Source: Chrysomallon squamiferum (lineage: Eukaryota > Mollusca > Gastropoda > Neomphalida > Peltospiridae). Taken from it: 64,000 nt of DNA. The stretch spans positions 16,184,545-16,248,544 of the forward strand of contig CM022678.1 in NCBI GenBank assembly GCA_012295275.1, written 5' to 3'. A model generated the notes under the pieces. The model searched no databases. It was not told the origin of the DNA and worked only from the letters and a program-made list of their open reading frames with translations. The stretch's first letter is position 1. Every line of letters begins with the position of its first letter. The translations under genes were made by a program, and so were the position numbers. Below, one piece after another: positions 37,563 through 46,973 of this stretch.

Positions 37563-39249
37563 TTTATTTATCTTAAAAAAGAAATATTTTTTTTTTTTCA
37601 GACGGTCCTTTCTGCTTCTGTCCGAACGCTAACAACAACACGTACTGGTGTTTGAGGACAGTAAACCAGACGCACAACTTCTTGTACTGCGAGTTCATCA
37701 CCAACTTCATCAGCTACTACGACCTCAATCAGGACCCGCATCAGGTGAGTTCATTTAGCAGGGGTGTACATATTAGCAGGCTAAATCAGTCACCTACCCT
37801 TGTTTTGCCATTGGCATAGTTGAAATGGTGGGAGGCACAGACTGAAAAAGGTAAGCAGGGGCATATCTGAGTGTTTGTTTGTTTTCTGTTTTTGTTTTAT
37901 AAAGGGCTCTGGAGTCTTGGCTGTGGGAAAAATACAGTTGGTTAGGAATGCCCCATATGAATTAATATCCGAACCATACTAAATACAAACTAGAGTTAAT
38001 ATATTCTAAATTAACATCCAAACCATCCTAGACAAAAACTTGAGTTACTATAATCTAAATTAACATCATAACCATCCTACACAGAAACTTAAGTTATCAT
38101 AATCTAAACAAAGATGCAAGTTAATACATTTAATAAATTTACAATTTATTATCTAAATTAACATTGAAACCAAGAACAGTATTTACAAGCTTGAATTATT
38201 ATTATCTTAATAACAACCAACAAGAAGTTAGTTGTGTTATTTTCATGTTTGTCCGTGTTTGTTCATGGCATGTTTTTTAAATTCATAATTAAAAACAAAG
38301 GAAGAAAGAAACGATAAACACAAAATTATTGATTTATTAACTGGATCAAGATCATTAACAGAAGATGAGACCTAACGTTATACAGTAGTGTTTCTCTGTT
38401 TGGTTCCAGCTCAACAACGCTGTGCAGGATTTAAATTATGGAGTTTTACAACAACTACACGAGCACTTGGCCTACATGAAAGCTTGCAAAGGAAGTCGTG
38501 GGTGCACACTTGGTCAAGGAAATCATAGAAGTAAAAGTAATATTTTTAAAATACTTAACCTTTAGTCTGTGTAATTCGTCTGATGTACAGGGAAATCATA
38601 GAAGTAAAAGTAATATTTTTAAAATACTTAACCTTTAGTCTGTGTAATTCATCTGATGTACAGAGAAATCATAGAAGTAAAAGTAATATTTTTAAAATAC
38701 TTAACCTTTAGTCTGTGTAATTCATCTGATGTACAGGGAAATCATAGAAGTAAAAGTAATATTTTTAAAATACTTAACCTTTAGTCTGTGTAATTCATCT
38801 GATGTACAGAGAAATCATAGAAGTAAAAGTAATATTTTTAAAATACTTAACCTTTAGTCTGTGTAATTCATCTGATGTACAGGGAAATCATAGAAGTAAA
38901 AGTAATATTTTAAAAATAGTTAACCTTTAATCTGATTATGTCACTTCAAATTTATATATCTAAATTAATACTAATTCTTTAGTTTTACCTCATTGTATGG
39001 AAAATGTAATTTACCTATGACTGCGTTAATCTTTTAAATTATTTATCGTAATTTTTTTCTTTTTTTTTTCATTTTCATTCTCATTTATATTCATTATCAC
39101 AGTATTCATGATTTTACTTGTACATCAGTTTTAATTTTTAATTTTTTTTTTCAGAAACTTCAGATTCAGGAAGAAAGAAAGAGTTGAGAAAACAAGAACC
39201 CCTCAAAGAACGACACTTACCAATCGAAGATGTGGAAACTTTAGGTTGA
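22521..39249 (+). CDS. Sulf: extracellular heparan-sulfate 6-O-endosulfatase (SULF1/SULF2 family), 18 coding exons
   Basis: Secreted sulfatases of this family remove 6-O-sulfate from heparan sulfate chains outside the cell and so tune Wnt, FGF and other signals. The joined exons give about 869 residues, the usual family length. There is a hydrophobic signal peptide (residues 1-25). The sulfatase domain carries metal ligands D56 and D57, the formylglycine motif CCPSR at 92-96 and SDHGYH with D321/H322. A basic hydrophilic middle region follows, with a furin-type site RNKR (545-548). The C-terminal domain is Cys-rich ([12 protein letters not shown]). Exon phases agree throughout. Two exons need a small correction: exon 5 (net +2 or -1) and exon 14 (net +1 or -2). 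Conservation elsewhere argues for a working gene with sequence errors, but recent pseudogenisation is not excluded. SULF1 and SULF2 cannot be told apart here; invertebrates often have one gene. Confidence 0.95.
22708..23488 (+). repeat. SULF intron 1 with (GT)n-rich tract from the donor onward
   Basis: From the donor (g|gttagtgtgtgtg) to about 22978 the intron is almost pure GT/GC dinucleotide repeat with internal duplications of a tatagccgtttgtgtagcag block. The rest is T-rich. Confidence 0.85.
23489..23728 (+). CDS. Sulf: SULF exon 2: sulfatase active site
   Basis: Acceptor after aacttcag, donor gtacgt; 240 nt, phase 1 to 1. Carries [20 protein letters not shown] with the Cys converted to formylglycine (C92), then [14 protein letters not shown]. 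Markedly more GC-rich than the introns. Confidence 0.97.
24203..24428 (+). CDS. Sulf: SULF exon 3
   Basis: Acceptor after cctgtttcag, donor gtatgt; 226 nt, phase 1 to 2. Encodes [18 protein letters not shown] and the conserved NSRFYNYTV and [13 protein letters not shown] segments of the catalytic domain. Confidence 0.97.
24945..25040 (+). CDS. Sulf: SULF exon 4
   Basis: Acceptor after tatttatag, donor gtaagt; 96 nt. Encodes [20 protein letters not shown], with the active-site APHGPE motif, then [10 protein letters not shown]. Its donor is the first unit of the tandem array in the next intron. Confidence 0.95.
25041..25725 (+). repeat. about 25-bp tandem array seeded at the exon 4 splice donor
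   Basis: The unit is close to gtaagtctagttcaaaagat followed by aaatca. It starts exactly at the exon 4 donor and is repeated more than 20 times with single-base changes and a few short units. Nearly every unit contains tca|gtaagt, a strong 5' splice-site match, so the intron holds a ladder of decoy donors. Confidence 0.93.
26382..26535. repeat. (AAT)n microsatellite in SULF intron 4
   Basis: AAT/AAC/AGT trinucleotide tract with interruptions, continuing more weakly to about 26580. Confidence 0.9.
26745..26897 (+). CDS. Sulf: SULF exon 5, with a net frame error
   Basis: Acceptor after cttttatag, donor gtgttg (weak). The 5' part reads [17 protein letters not shown] and HKKFTNLLQ in the frame set by exon 4. 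The 3' part reads [13 protein letters not shown] in another frame, which fits exon 6. The switch is within cagctaatgcatgactacag at 26844-26863. Removing two bases there (or adding one) restores a continuous family-like protein. Read literally, the frame reaches a stop (TGA) at 26902-26904, just past the donor. Confidence 0.88.
27197..27244. repeat. (TC)n tract before SULF exon 6
   Basis: A pure TC dinucleotide run within 30 bp of the exon 6 acceptor, so it may act as an extended polypyrimidine tract. A (GT)n run lies at 27040-27080 in the same intron. Confidence 0.9.
27272..27447 (+). CDS. Sulf: SULF exon 6: second metal-binding motif
   Basis: Acceptor after catttcag, donor gtaagt; 176 nt, phase 0 to 2. 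Contains [20 protein letters not shown] with the Asp-His metal ligands, then [19 protein letters not shown]. Confidence 0.97.
27975..28103 (+). CDS. Sulf: SULF exon 7
   Basis: Acceptor after tattgcag, donor gtaata. Encodes [20 protein letters not shown] and [11 protein letters not shown], the end of the sulfatase fold. Confidence 0.96.
28707..28772 (+). CDS. Sulf: SULF exon 8
   Basis: Acceptor after gttttttcag, donor gtttga (weak); 66 nt, phase 2 to 2. Encodes [20 protein letters not shown], then RG, matching the conserved RDT-LxERG end of the catalytic domain. Confidence 0.92.
29224..29377 (+). CDS. Sulf: SULF exon 9
   Basis: Acceptor after gtttttcag, donor gtaaga; 154 nt. Start of the hydrophilic domain: basic [15 protein letters not shown], then [18 protein letters not shown] with the paired Cys. 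Confidence 0.93.
29515..29820. repeat. AT-rich minisatellite in SULF intron 9
   Basis: A unit like gtgaattatatttttnattattaaattata is repeated about seven times with variable length (roughly 40-50 bp). Confidence 0.8.
30466..30652 (+). CDS. Sulf: SULF exon 10
   Basis: Acceptor after atcttcag, donor gtaaag; 187 nt, phase 0 to 1. Encodes [10 protein letters not shown]...[13 protein letters not shown] and a very basic stretch ([16 protein letters not shown]), typical of the heparan-sulfate-binding hydrophilic domain. Confidence 0.95.
31196..31303 (+). CDS. Sulf: SULF exon 11 with furin-type cleavage site
   Basis: Acceptor after gtttcag, donor gtaaag; 108 nt, phase 1 to 1. [20 protein letters not shown] contains RNKR followed by Ser, a furin consensus (R-x-K/R-R). 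It sits where vertebrate SULFs are processed into two disulfide-linked chains. Confidence 0.93.
31679..31833 (+). CDS. Sulf: SULF exon 12
   Basis: Acceptor after attttcag, donor gtaaat; 155 nt, phase 1 to 0. Encodes [30 protein letters not shown] and a short helical stretch, collinear with the second-chain start of SULF proteins. Confidence 0.94.
31927..32491 (+). mobile_element. Tigger/pogo-like non-autonomous DNA transposon
   Basis: Ends are inverted: left CAATGGAACCTTGGGTTAAG, and the right end read in reverse is CAGTGAAACCGTGGGTTATG. Both are flanked by TA, the Tc1/mariner-type target duplication. Internal copies of tacgaact and ttacgaacc lie near each end. CAGTG-AACCT-GGTT ends are typical of Tigger-like elements. 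It sits in the intron after SULF exon 12, in sense orientation. Confidence 0.8.
32300..32383 (+). pseudogene. Tigger-like transposase N-terminus remnant (27 aa)
   Basis: [20 protein letters not shown], then TVDSTTE and a stop, inside the TIR element. Tigger-family transposases often begin with a similar Met-x-Pro-Lys-Arg-Lys-Ser stretch, so this looks like the truncated start of the transposase, with the rest deleted. Confidence 0.5.
33619..33734 (+). CDS. Sulf: SULF exon 13
   Basis: Acceptor after aatttcag, donor gtaaaa; 116 nt, phase 0 to 2. Encodes [20 protein letters not shown] and a CNCDKN motif, matching the conserved HLKxxKP...CxC region. Confidence 0.93.
34566..34730 (+). CDS. Sulf: SULF exon 14, basic region plus first Cys/HWRTPP module; frame error
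   Basis: Acceptor after ctccgcag. Begins [20 protein letters not shown], a heparin-binding-like basic run. An A10 tract (34649-34658) separates two frames: the second reads [18 protein letters not shown]. One A fewer (or two more) joins them as [18 protein letters not shown]. In that frame the first Cys of the family C-x6-C pair is Arg (CGT). The exon ends AAAG|gcaagt, a GC-AG type donor, in phase 1, which fits either exon 15 or exon 16. Confidence 0.85.
36108..36203 (+). CDS. Sulf: SULF exon 15, symmetric 96-nt cassette duplicating the HWRTPP module
   Basis: Acceptor after tttttaag, donor gtaagg; phase 1 to 1, 32 codons. Encodes [20 protein letters not shown], then [10 protein letters not shown]. 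It aligns with the end of exon 14 ([17 protein letters not shown]) and keeps both Cys of the C-x6-C pair. Exon 14 can join exon 15 or skip it to exon 16, in frame both ways. I infer an internal exon duplication that gives either two modules in tandem or a choice between them. Confidence 0.85.
37180..37571. repeat. (ATT/ATC)n microsatellite before SULF exon 16
   Basis: Nearly 400 bp of ATT, ATC and GTT trinucleotides with interruptions, ending in (TTTA)n just upstream of the exon acceptor. Confidence 0.92.
37602..37744 (+). CDS. Sulf: SULF exon 16: Cys-rich C-terminal domain
   Basis: Acceptor after tttttttcag, donor gtgagt; 143 nt, phase 1 to 0. Contains [20 protein letters not shown] and [19 protein letters not shown], the signature C-terminal segment of SULF proteins. 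Confidence 0.97.
38410..38530 (+). CDS. Sulf: SULF exon 17
   Basis: Acceptor after ggttccag, donor gtaaaa; 121 nt, phase 0 to 1. Encodes [20 protein letters not shown] and [18 protein letters not shown]. Its last 13 bases and donor form the first unit of the 73-bp intronic array. Confidence 0.93.
38518..38940 (+). repeat. 73-bp tandem array overlapping the exon 17 donor (about 5.7 copies)
   Basis: Units start at 38518, 38591, 38664, 38737, 38810 and 38883 (partial), exactly 73 bp apart. Each carries the exon tail ggaaatcatagaa, the donor gtaaaagt and, at its end, tgtacag, a potential acceptor. The first base after acag alternates g/a between successive copies, so the last expansion probably copied a 146-bp dimer. 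Confidence 0.95.
39155..39249 (+). CDS. Sulf: SULF exon 18: C-terminal end and stop
   Basis: Acceptor after ttttttcag, phase 1 in, TGA at 39247-39249. Encodes a charged tail, [20 protein letters not shown] then EDVETLG. The 3' UTR follows. Confidence 0.88.
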
Positions 39250-41460
39250 ATGACGATTTAAGTCAAACAACAGTGTCATTGCTTCTGTTGTGCATTTATC
39301 AATTTGGTGCTGGATTATGTTAACTTTCAAAGCATAACAAACACAACTCTGGTTACAAACTGATGGTGCTTTTCAAATAGTCTCTTTTAAACTTCAAATC
39401 AAAGAAAAAAGATTTTAATTCCATCAGAGGAAAAAAAAAAAGAAAACTTTTACTTAACAGTTATGATGGAAAGAAGTATTATGGTGCTTTTCAAATAGTC
39501 TTAAACTTCAAATCAAAAGAAAAAAGATTTTAATCAAAGGAAAAATAAGAAAGATTTTACTTAACATTTATGATGGTGCTTTTCAAATAGTCTTTTAAAC
39601 TTCAAATTCAAATCAAAAGAAAAAAAGATTTTAATCAAAGGAAAAAAGAAAAAGTTTATTTAACATTTTGATGAAAGAAATGTAACGAAGATAATGCTGG
39701 TCAAAAATTGACAGTGATTTTTACATTTTTTGTTTTCCTTTAAACCAGGCAAGAAAAACAGATTATTAATTTGCATTTTGATGTCATGAACAAAGCATTT
39801 GTCATCCATTGGAAGTGTTTTTGAAAGATTTTTATTTTGATGAAAAGGAACTACTCTTTTCTAAATTGACATATATCTTCTGTATTTTGATATTGGTTAT
39901 TATGTGTAAGAAAAAAACAAAAACAGTTGGATTCGATCTCACAGAAGATGGATGTTTATAAGAATATGATTCATGTGTAATTTATGTTACTGGGTGAAAT
40001 GCAGAAAGAATGTATTGTAATATTTTCCTGTACAGGCATTATGAGCCTTTTGTGTTCAGCTGATTTGTACTAACATCTTTGATTACTTAAGAAATATGTG
40101 AATCTTTGCTTTTGGTAAAAAGATGTGAAATGTTTAGTTTAGGTAAAACAGGGCATAAATATTTTTTTAGTATATACAAATAATGTGTGAAAGGTGTACA
40201 TTATTTTTGTGTCTCTAAAAATCATAAAATTGCATTAATAACTTTTAAAATGTTTAAAAATGTGAGAGAAGACATACATTTTTAGTTCATTTTAAATAAA
40301 ATAAAAATATACTGAGAACTTTTAATTATATAAAAAAATATGAATTTCTAGTTTTAAAAAACATTAAAAGCTGACAGTAGGAAAAAGACTTAAAACATTT
40401 CAATATTTTTGAAATAAAAATTAGATAATTTTCATATAAAAATCTAAAAAGGATATTAAAAAATATTATTTATAAATGATTTCAGTGTAGGTAAAAAAGA
40501 AAAAGACATTAATAATTGTTATTGTATGTAAAAACTTAAACCTTTTTAGTGGCCCTGAAATCCAAATAACATTAACAGACTTAAGTTTCCTTTTGTATCT
40601 GTATGAACTAATGTGTAAGATTGATGTGAATGAATGTTCATAGATATCATGATGAAAATTCTAAGCAATCAGTCAATATATTGTTTAATGATTATATTCA
40701 TTAAATGAATGAATACTGAGCAGAAATATACAAAATTCGATTTTTATTTGTTTTAATTTTAAACTGATCAGATATTATTAAATTAATCGCATAAGAATTT
40801 GCTTAATGCATATTGAGGAAAGTTAACAAGAAATAATACTAATTTACAATAAGTTTTAAAAGTCACCTTTTAGTATTTATATTCTTTTTAAATGTTAATA
40901 AATATTCAAGACACTTCATCCTATCTACAATAGTCAAATATGAAAGTCAAAAGAAGTATTATTGGTATTTTTAAAACGGTCACATTTTCGAAGTAATTCT
41001 TTATTAAAATTTGGTTGTGAAATTTCTGTTTCTTATTAAGAATTTCTTACAGTGAAAACGAGCATACTGAGACAAAGTTAATGAATATTCAAAGTCTTAA
41101 TGAATATTCATGTAGTTGTGTAGTAAGATGTATTTTATGAGATACTGCCCTATTGATGTGCTTGTTGCTTGATATTACAAAGTGTTCAGATTAATAGTTC
41201 AGCATCCATCCTATCTACACTGATCTCTTTGTCATATGAACTAAGTGTATTGTTGTTATTATGTATTATATTTGCTGTATATTTGTTTTGCTTTGTATAG
41301 AAAACATGTTTGTTAGATCTTCAAAATGCTGTCATGTAATTCATTTTTCAAAACGAAAAAGAAGACTTAAAATAACCCCAGGGTATTAAAAAACATGGCT
41401 AATGTTAATTACAGCAAAGTGTTTATAAATAAATAAATTGTTTTTAGTCTGAACAATACT
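39250..41460 (+). other. probable SULF 3' UTR
   Basis: Non-coding AT-rich DNA after the SULF stop. Overlapping AATAAA hexamers at about 41427-41438 are a plausible poly(A) signal, with others upstream near 40297. The true end is not determinable by eye. Confidence 0.4.
39363..39660 (+). repeat. triplicated about 100-115 bp unit in SULF 3' UTR
   Basis: Three copies of atggtgcttttcaaatagtc, each followed by ttaaacttcaaatcaaa, an A-rich block with gattttaat and a ttacttaacatttatgatg-like end, starting near 39363, 39481 and 39572. Confidence 0.85.
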
Positions 41461-44095
41461 TCTCATCATTATTCATAGTTATTCATTTATCTTTCATTCA
41501 GTATTTTATTAATTGCTGAAGATAATGTGATAAACAAATAATATTAATTAGAAATTTTGATATTCATGTTTTATATTATGATTTCAGTTACAACTTTTTT
41601 GTTCGTATTTATTTTTTTCTAATGCCATTAATTTTCATATTGTTTTCATTTAAAAGAGTTGATATTGTTTTTGTAAACTGGAATCATTATTCTCTCTCCA
41701 TTATTCATTTTCAGCCATTCAGTGATTGATTCTGTTAGCTTGGTATTTGCTTTCAGTTATTATTTTTTGGCTAATACACTTTCATTAATGCACAGGTTTT
41801 CAGTTTTTAAATATTTATTAAAAAAAAAAAAAAAAAAAATGATGCGTTTTTGTTATTCATTGCATGTTGGGATTTTTGAATCATTAAAATATAGTTGGTT
41901 TTTTTAATTTTTAATTTTCTTTTTCTTTTTTATTTTTTTGCGATCTATGGGAAGGAATATATTAAAGTTATGTCCAACGCAGTGAATTTTTTTCTATCTC
42001 GTTTAAATGACGAACATTTCAACGGATATCATTCCATAATCTGTATTAAAATGTGTTGAATGACTTGTTGATTAAAAATCTGATTACTTTTAAAGAAAAA
42101 TTATTCTATCATCTGATGTTATCATTTTTTGCTACATCCCTGTTTACTTTTATCGTTAGTGATGGTTTAACATATTAATATGTGTAAACGATTTTTATTT
42201 TATTTTTTTTTTAAATTTTTATTGTCGAGTAAAGAAGGGATTTTTTTTATATATTTTTTTTTCTCTCTCTCCACAGTTCACTCTAACTGTTGGTTCGGAA
42301 ACATTTACTGGCATCATTACTTTTTGATACGTCTGCCATGAAACACGTGATCACTGAGACATCTCCATTAGATTACTTTATTCTCCCTTCATTTTATAGA
42401 AATTTGTATGTGATTAATATTAGAATATATTCAACAGCCCAGTACAGTTCACAAAGTGTAATAAAACTTTAAATTAACTTTCCTCTTCATTGATACCATA
42501 TGCCTTAATGCTTATTTATTTTCATATTTCTTTACATTCTCAAAACAAAATTTTATTGTTTTTTTTTTAAATCGACTATTTTGCCAAAATTTTAAATAAA
42601 TAAATTGTAACAAAGCAAAAGTAGAAATGGATTCAATAATGCGAATTGGTTCGATCTTTTTCGTGGGGATATTTTCAACTTCAACAAAAGATTTCTTAGA
42701 GAATTACGTTTTCAACATGGTTTTCGTGGTTATGGCCCGCGAAGTCGAGAACATCTTTAAATGATCTTAAAATTGTGTCTTCTTAGCGGGAGAAGTTGAA
42801 ATGTACCAGTGAGGATCTGTTGATGTCCCGGTACTCATTAATTGCTGTTTACCTGGTTGACGGTGTGCGCAGGCAAAAGGTAACAACGAGACGATATTAT
42901 AAAGTAGCTATTACTACTACTATTACTATTACTACAATTCAGTTCAGTTTATTTATTTGCCAAAGTCAGCAGGACCATAAACACAAGACAGGCAAAAATA
43001 CAGTAATAAAACAGAAATAGTTGTGTAATAGATTACAGTATCCAAACACAGGAATAAAACAATTAAACGTAAGAATTAAGATAATAAAAATATTAACATA
43101 TAGTTTGTTATATATATGCAGTAAAAAATTAAATTACATATTAATCAAGATTCCTTAAAGGTTATTTATATTTTTTGAAGACAAAAGAATGATTATGCTG
43201 AAAGTGGAGGGTCTTGTATACAAATATTTCTTTAAATATCATTATAAAATAAACATTTTGATGCAAAATGGAATTCATCTTCAATGCCTCCACTGACTCA
43301 CACACACTCACATAAAAAAAAAAAAAACCACACCAATGGGTCCACTAAGAAGGTTCGATCCTATATGTCAAGTATCCCACTAGAAAGGCTCTACCGTAAA
43401 CACAGTACCTGCAGAACTGGCGTCGGATGCTGTGGCGTGTTACAGACGCTATTCCGAGCAATATAAAATGTTCTTCTACTGCCTCACTAAATTCGCCATT
43501 CTAACCTTCGCAAGCTAACGCTGATATCTTAAGACAGTAATCAGTTATTCACTACACATACATACATACATACATTCATAATGACCAAACAGTATATTTT
43601 ATTGTTTAATTGAATTTAGCTAAATCGTAGGTTCTGTTTTCAGAAACTGTTTATGTTTTTGTCATTAAAATAATTGTTGTGCTAACGATAGTATTAATCG
43701 TAGCAGCAGTTGTTTGTTTATCTATTTTTGACACAGTTTCCTGGAATAACACGAATGTTCAATGATGTTCTGAATGGCCAAAAACGGCAGGAATCCAAGT
43801 TGTGAATATTTCTGGACAATCAGCTGTCCTAGGCTATTACGACGCATGGAGATGGTTGATAGGTACAAGAGTTGATATCCTTAATTAATTTTGTTTCTTG
43901 GCTTTAACATATTCTATTTCTTTGTTTCATGTTTTTTCTTGGTAACCTTACTATTGCAGTTATTATTGTTGTTTTAGTAAACGATGTTGCCGTTTATATT
44001 TTGTTTTTAGCATTGCTCATTATAATTATTACGTTCCAAAAAAAAAAAAAGAAAAGAAAAAAAAAGTTCTTACACACAACAACACATACATACAA

Positions 44096-44152
<57 letters not shown>

Positions 44153-46753
44153 TACATACATACTTGAACGCACGCATACATACATAAAAGTCATATTATT
44201 GTATGTTTTATGTATTTTTTATTTAATATTCTTCTTATAATTCTGTACTTCTTTTATTGTTACTGTTGACCATCGATTTCACGGACGTGGTTTTTAAAAT
44301 TAGAATTTCCCCATGTTTCCCACGCAGACCTTCTTTAGTTACTTTAAAGTTATTCTGTGTTCCACTATACGATCATGCAACCCTCGCTCAACCCTTTTTC
44401 CATCAAGGAAAGTGCAAATTTTACAACTGCTCCCATAACCACCCTAATCTAACAAACTTCACCAAGACTAGCCTACATGTTTTACTGTACTTGTATGACA
44501 TTTGTTTTTCACCGTTTTTATATCTCTGTATTGTTCTTACGTTACTATGTTATTATATTACATTGCCGCCATGTTTAATGTTTCAATACATTTTTGGGGT
44601 TAATGATTACATTCGCAATTTCCCAGATGCTCCCATTATCAGTCTGTAATTCTGAGTCACGTTTTAAACATTGTTTCTCTCTTCATATTAACAGGTTATT
44701 TTTCTATTTCATAACGTTGTCCGTTTTCTTATTTATCTATTTCACATTTTATTAAATATTATTCAATGGTTGCTTTCTGTTATTGTTATCTTTACTTCTT
44801 TTCTTTTTTTCCATTATATTCATCTCTGTTTCATGTATTAATCTTTATTTATGTAGTTTACTTTTTGTGTTTATTCCTCAGATTATTTTACAATAAACTT
44901 GTCTGTTTATTCAGTATGAATACCTTCGATATAACAGTTTTTGTCCATTTTGAATCTACACACCTCATTAACATAAACCAATGTAACCCACGATGTACAG
45001 TGTACCTTTATTCTGTGCTGATGAGAAGTAAGAGCCTGACGTGTCTTGGCAATTTCTTCACAAATATGAAATACAAAGCAATGGACTGTTAAAATGTCAA
45101 AAAACTGTACAAAGGCTATATTTCTAATGGTGTGCATTGTGCAGTGAAGGAAAAAATGTATCAATCGTTTGCTTTTAACAAATGTAAAATTCCATAAAAT
45201 ATTAAAGCTTTAGATGGGTAATGACTGTGACAGTGATAGGAATATAAGCCACAAGAAAACTTTCGCTATTTATCATACTTGCACACCCTATCACTCACAC
45301 TGTCACTGGTAAACTACTGCGCAGTCTGCACACCCTATCACTCACACTGTCACTGGTAAACTACTGCGCAGTCTGCACACCCTATCACTCACACTGTCAC
45401 TGGTAAACTACTGCGCAGTCTGCACACCCTACCACTCATACTGTCACTGGTAAACTACAGCGCAGCCTTGAGCAGCCGAGCTTGCTCATCAGCCAAAACT
45501 CGTTTCGAATATAAAATCTTCTTCCGGGCAACGGCAATTTCTTACTGGATAGCTTTCCGCTCTTAATATAATCAATTTTTTATCATCACAAATATCTGCC
45601 TAGATCCTAGAATTTGGATTGGCACACCTAACCATATCTAACCACACCCCTTCAGAATCACTGGATGATCTGATTGATCGCGTATGTACTATCCTGTCTA
45701 CTGGATGGTAGCTATAACAGTTTTGTTGCTGCAAATAGGAAGGAGTAGCCCATAAAGTGAGGTAAGCGGGTTACTTCTGTCATTATCTGAGCTTATAGGC
45801 CAATACACTCATCAATAAAGAGAATTTAGTTTGCCTTTAAATGAACCATTTTCTCCTTTCCTTATTTCATCATCATCATCATCGTCTTAATCATTAATAA
45901 TCCTAGTTCATGGGGTGGGTGTTTCCTGTATTTTATTCTGCTGATTTCGCTTGTCAGTCAATTTGATTTGTGTTTTGTTTTTCCCATTCCAGGAAACAAG
46001 TACATACACCTGCTGGCACGTGACAGAACATTTGAAATTGAGATAAATTTTAAGGACTCTGATGGTAATCAAATACGATTTATTTTTTATAACCTGAATT
46101 TTTATTTCTTTTTCTGTGCAGTTCATTGTTTTTTATAGCAATGGTGCAACCCCGAAAAAACTACCTGAAAATTGTTAAATTTAACATTACAGAATGGCGC
46201 TTGTAAAGCAGATAGTATCATTATACACGAAATATCTCTCTCTGCATGCCTCTCTCACTCAAACTGGCGCCTCTTTTCACTGCACACACACACACACACA
46301 CACACCAAATGCACGCAGCAGAGTTCTAAATTGCGTACTGAAAATTATAATATAAATCGAGTTTATTTAAATCTGAAAACATAAGACGTTAGTTAATAAA
46401 TAAATAAAGTTAGTATCATTGCTTTCAAGAATTTAAAGATTATTAATAAAACAAACATTAGCTTTTAAAATTAATAAAACAATATTAAGATGTTTAATCA
46501 TTAGTATTTTTGCTAATGTTACTTTCAATATTAATATTAAAATTTAATAATTGACATTATTACTGAAGTAGTCAAACATTATCATTAAAAGGTTAATTCA
46601 TTATTAAATATATAATCTTTTTTTTTACTGTCAGTGTTAATGTTAAACACGTCATTCACTTTACTGTTTAACGTTTTAAAAATCAAGCAAAATCTTTATA
46701 TAATTATTATGACAGAACCTGTCTTTATAAGATGTATGTCGTCATAAAATCAT
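41461..46753. other. intergenic stretch with repeats and weak relics
   Basis: Holds microsatellites ((CA)n at 44120-44147 and 46283-46303), a 47-bp tandem repeat, a CpG-rich relic near 45470-45570 and GC-richer fragments at 42600-42780 and 43370-43480. No intact gene is supported. Confidence 0.45.
45280..45467. repeat. 47-bp tandem repeat, 4 copies
   Basis: A unit beginning tgcacaccctatcactcaca and ending ctactgcgcagtc repeats at 47-bp spacing (45280, 45327, 45374, 45421). The last copy has several changes. It is more GC-rich than its surroundings. Confidence 0.92.
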
Positions 46754-46911
46754 CTACAAGTTGTTTACATCCTGAAGACTTTCAGGTTTATATTCCGGGT
46801 CTGGAATCTCCGGGTCTTCTGGTTGGGGTGGGTTCGGGTTATCTGATGTGCTCACTACTCGAACTGAAGGAGGTCTGGATGGTCCCAAACCCACACCAGA
46901 ACAAAACCCAC
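46754..46911 (-). CDS. micro-exon gene, terminal proline-rich exon
   Basis: Acceptor cattttag lies right after an (ATT)n tract; phase 1 in, stop TAG at 46756-46754. Encodes GFCSGVGLGPSRPPSVRVV, STSDNPNPPQPEDPEIPDP and EYKPESLQDVNNL. The frame is open over the whole exon. Confidence 0.5.
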
Positions 46912-46920
46912 CTAAAATGT

Positions 46921-46973
<53 letters not shown>

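Noticed and set aside
37052-37576. 174-codon Ile/Leu-rich open frame
   Set aside because: Translation of ATT/ATC repeats inside a SULF intron.
42620-42770. Possible coding relic (FNKRFLRELRFQHGF on + strand)
   Set aside because: Short, stops on both sides, no second copy seen; too weak to call.
44257-44649. 130-codon open frame with a CKFYNCSHNHPN segment
   Set aside because: No recognisable family, composition typical of T-rich DNA, and no splice context; chance or an old relic.
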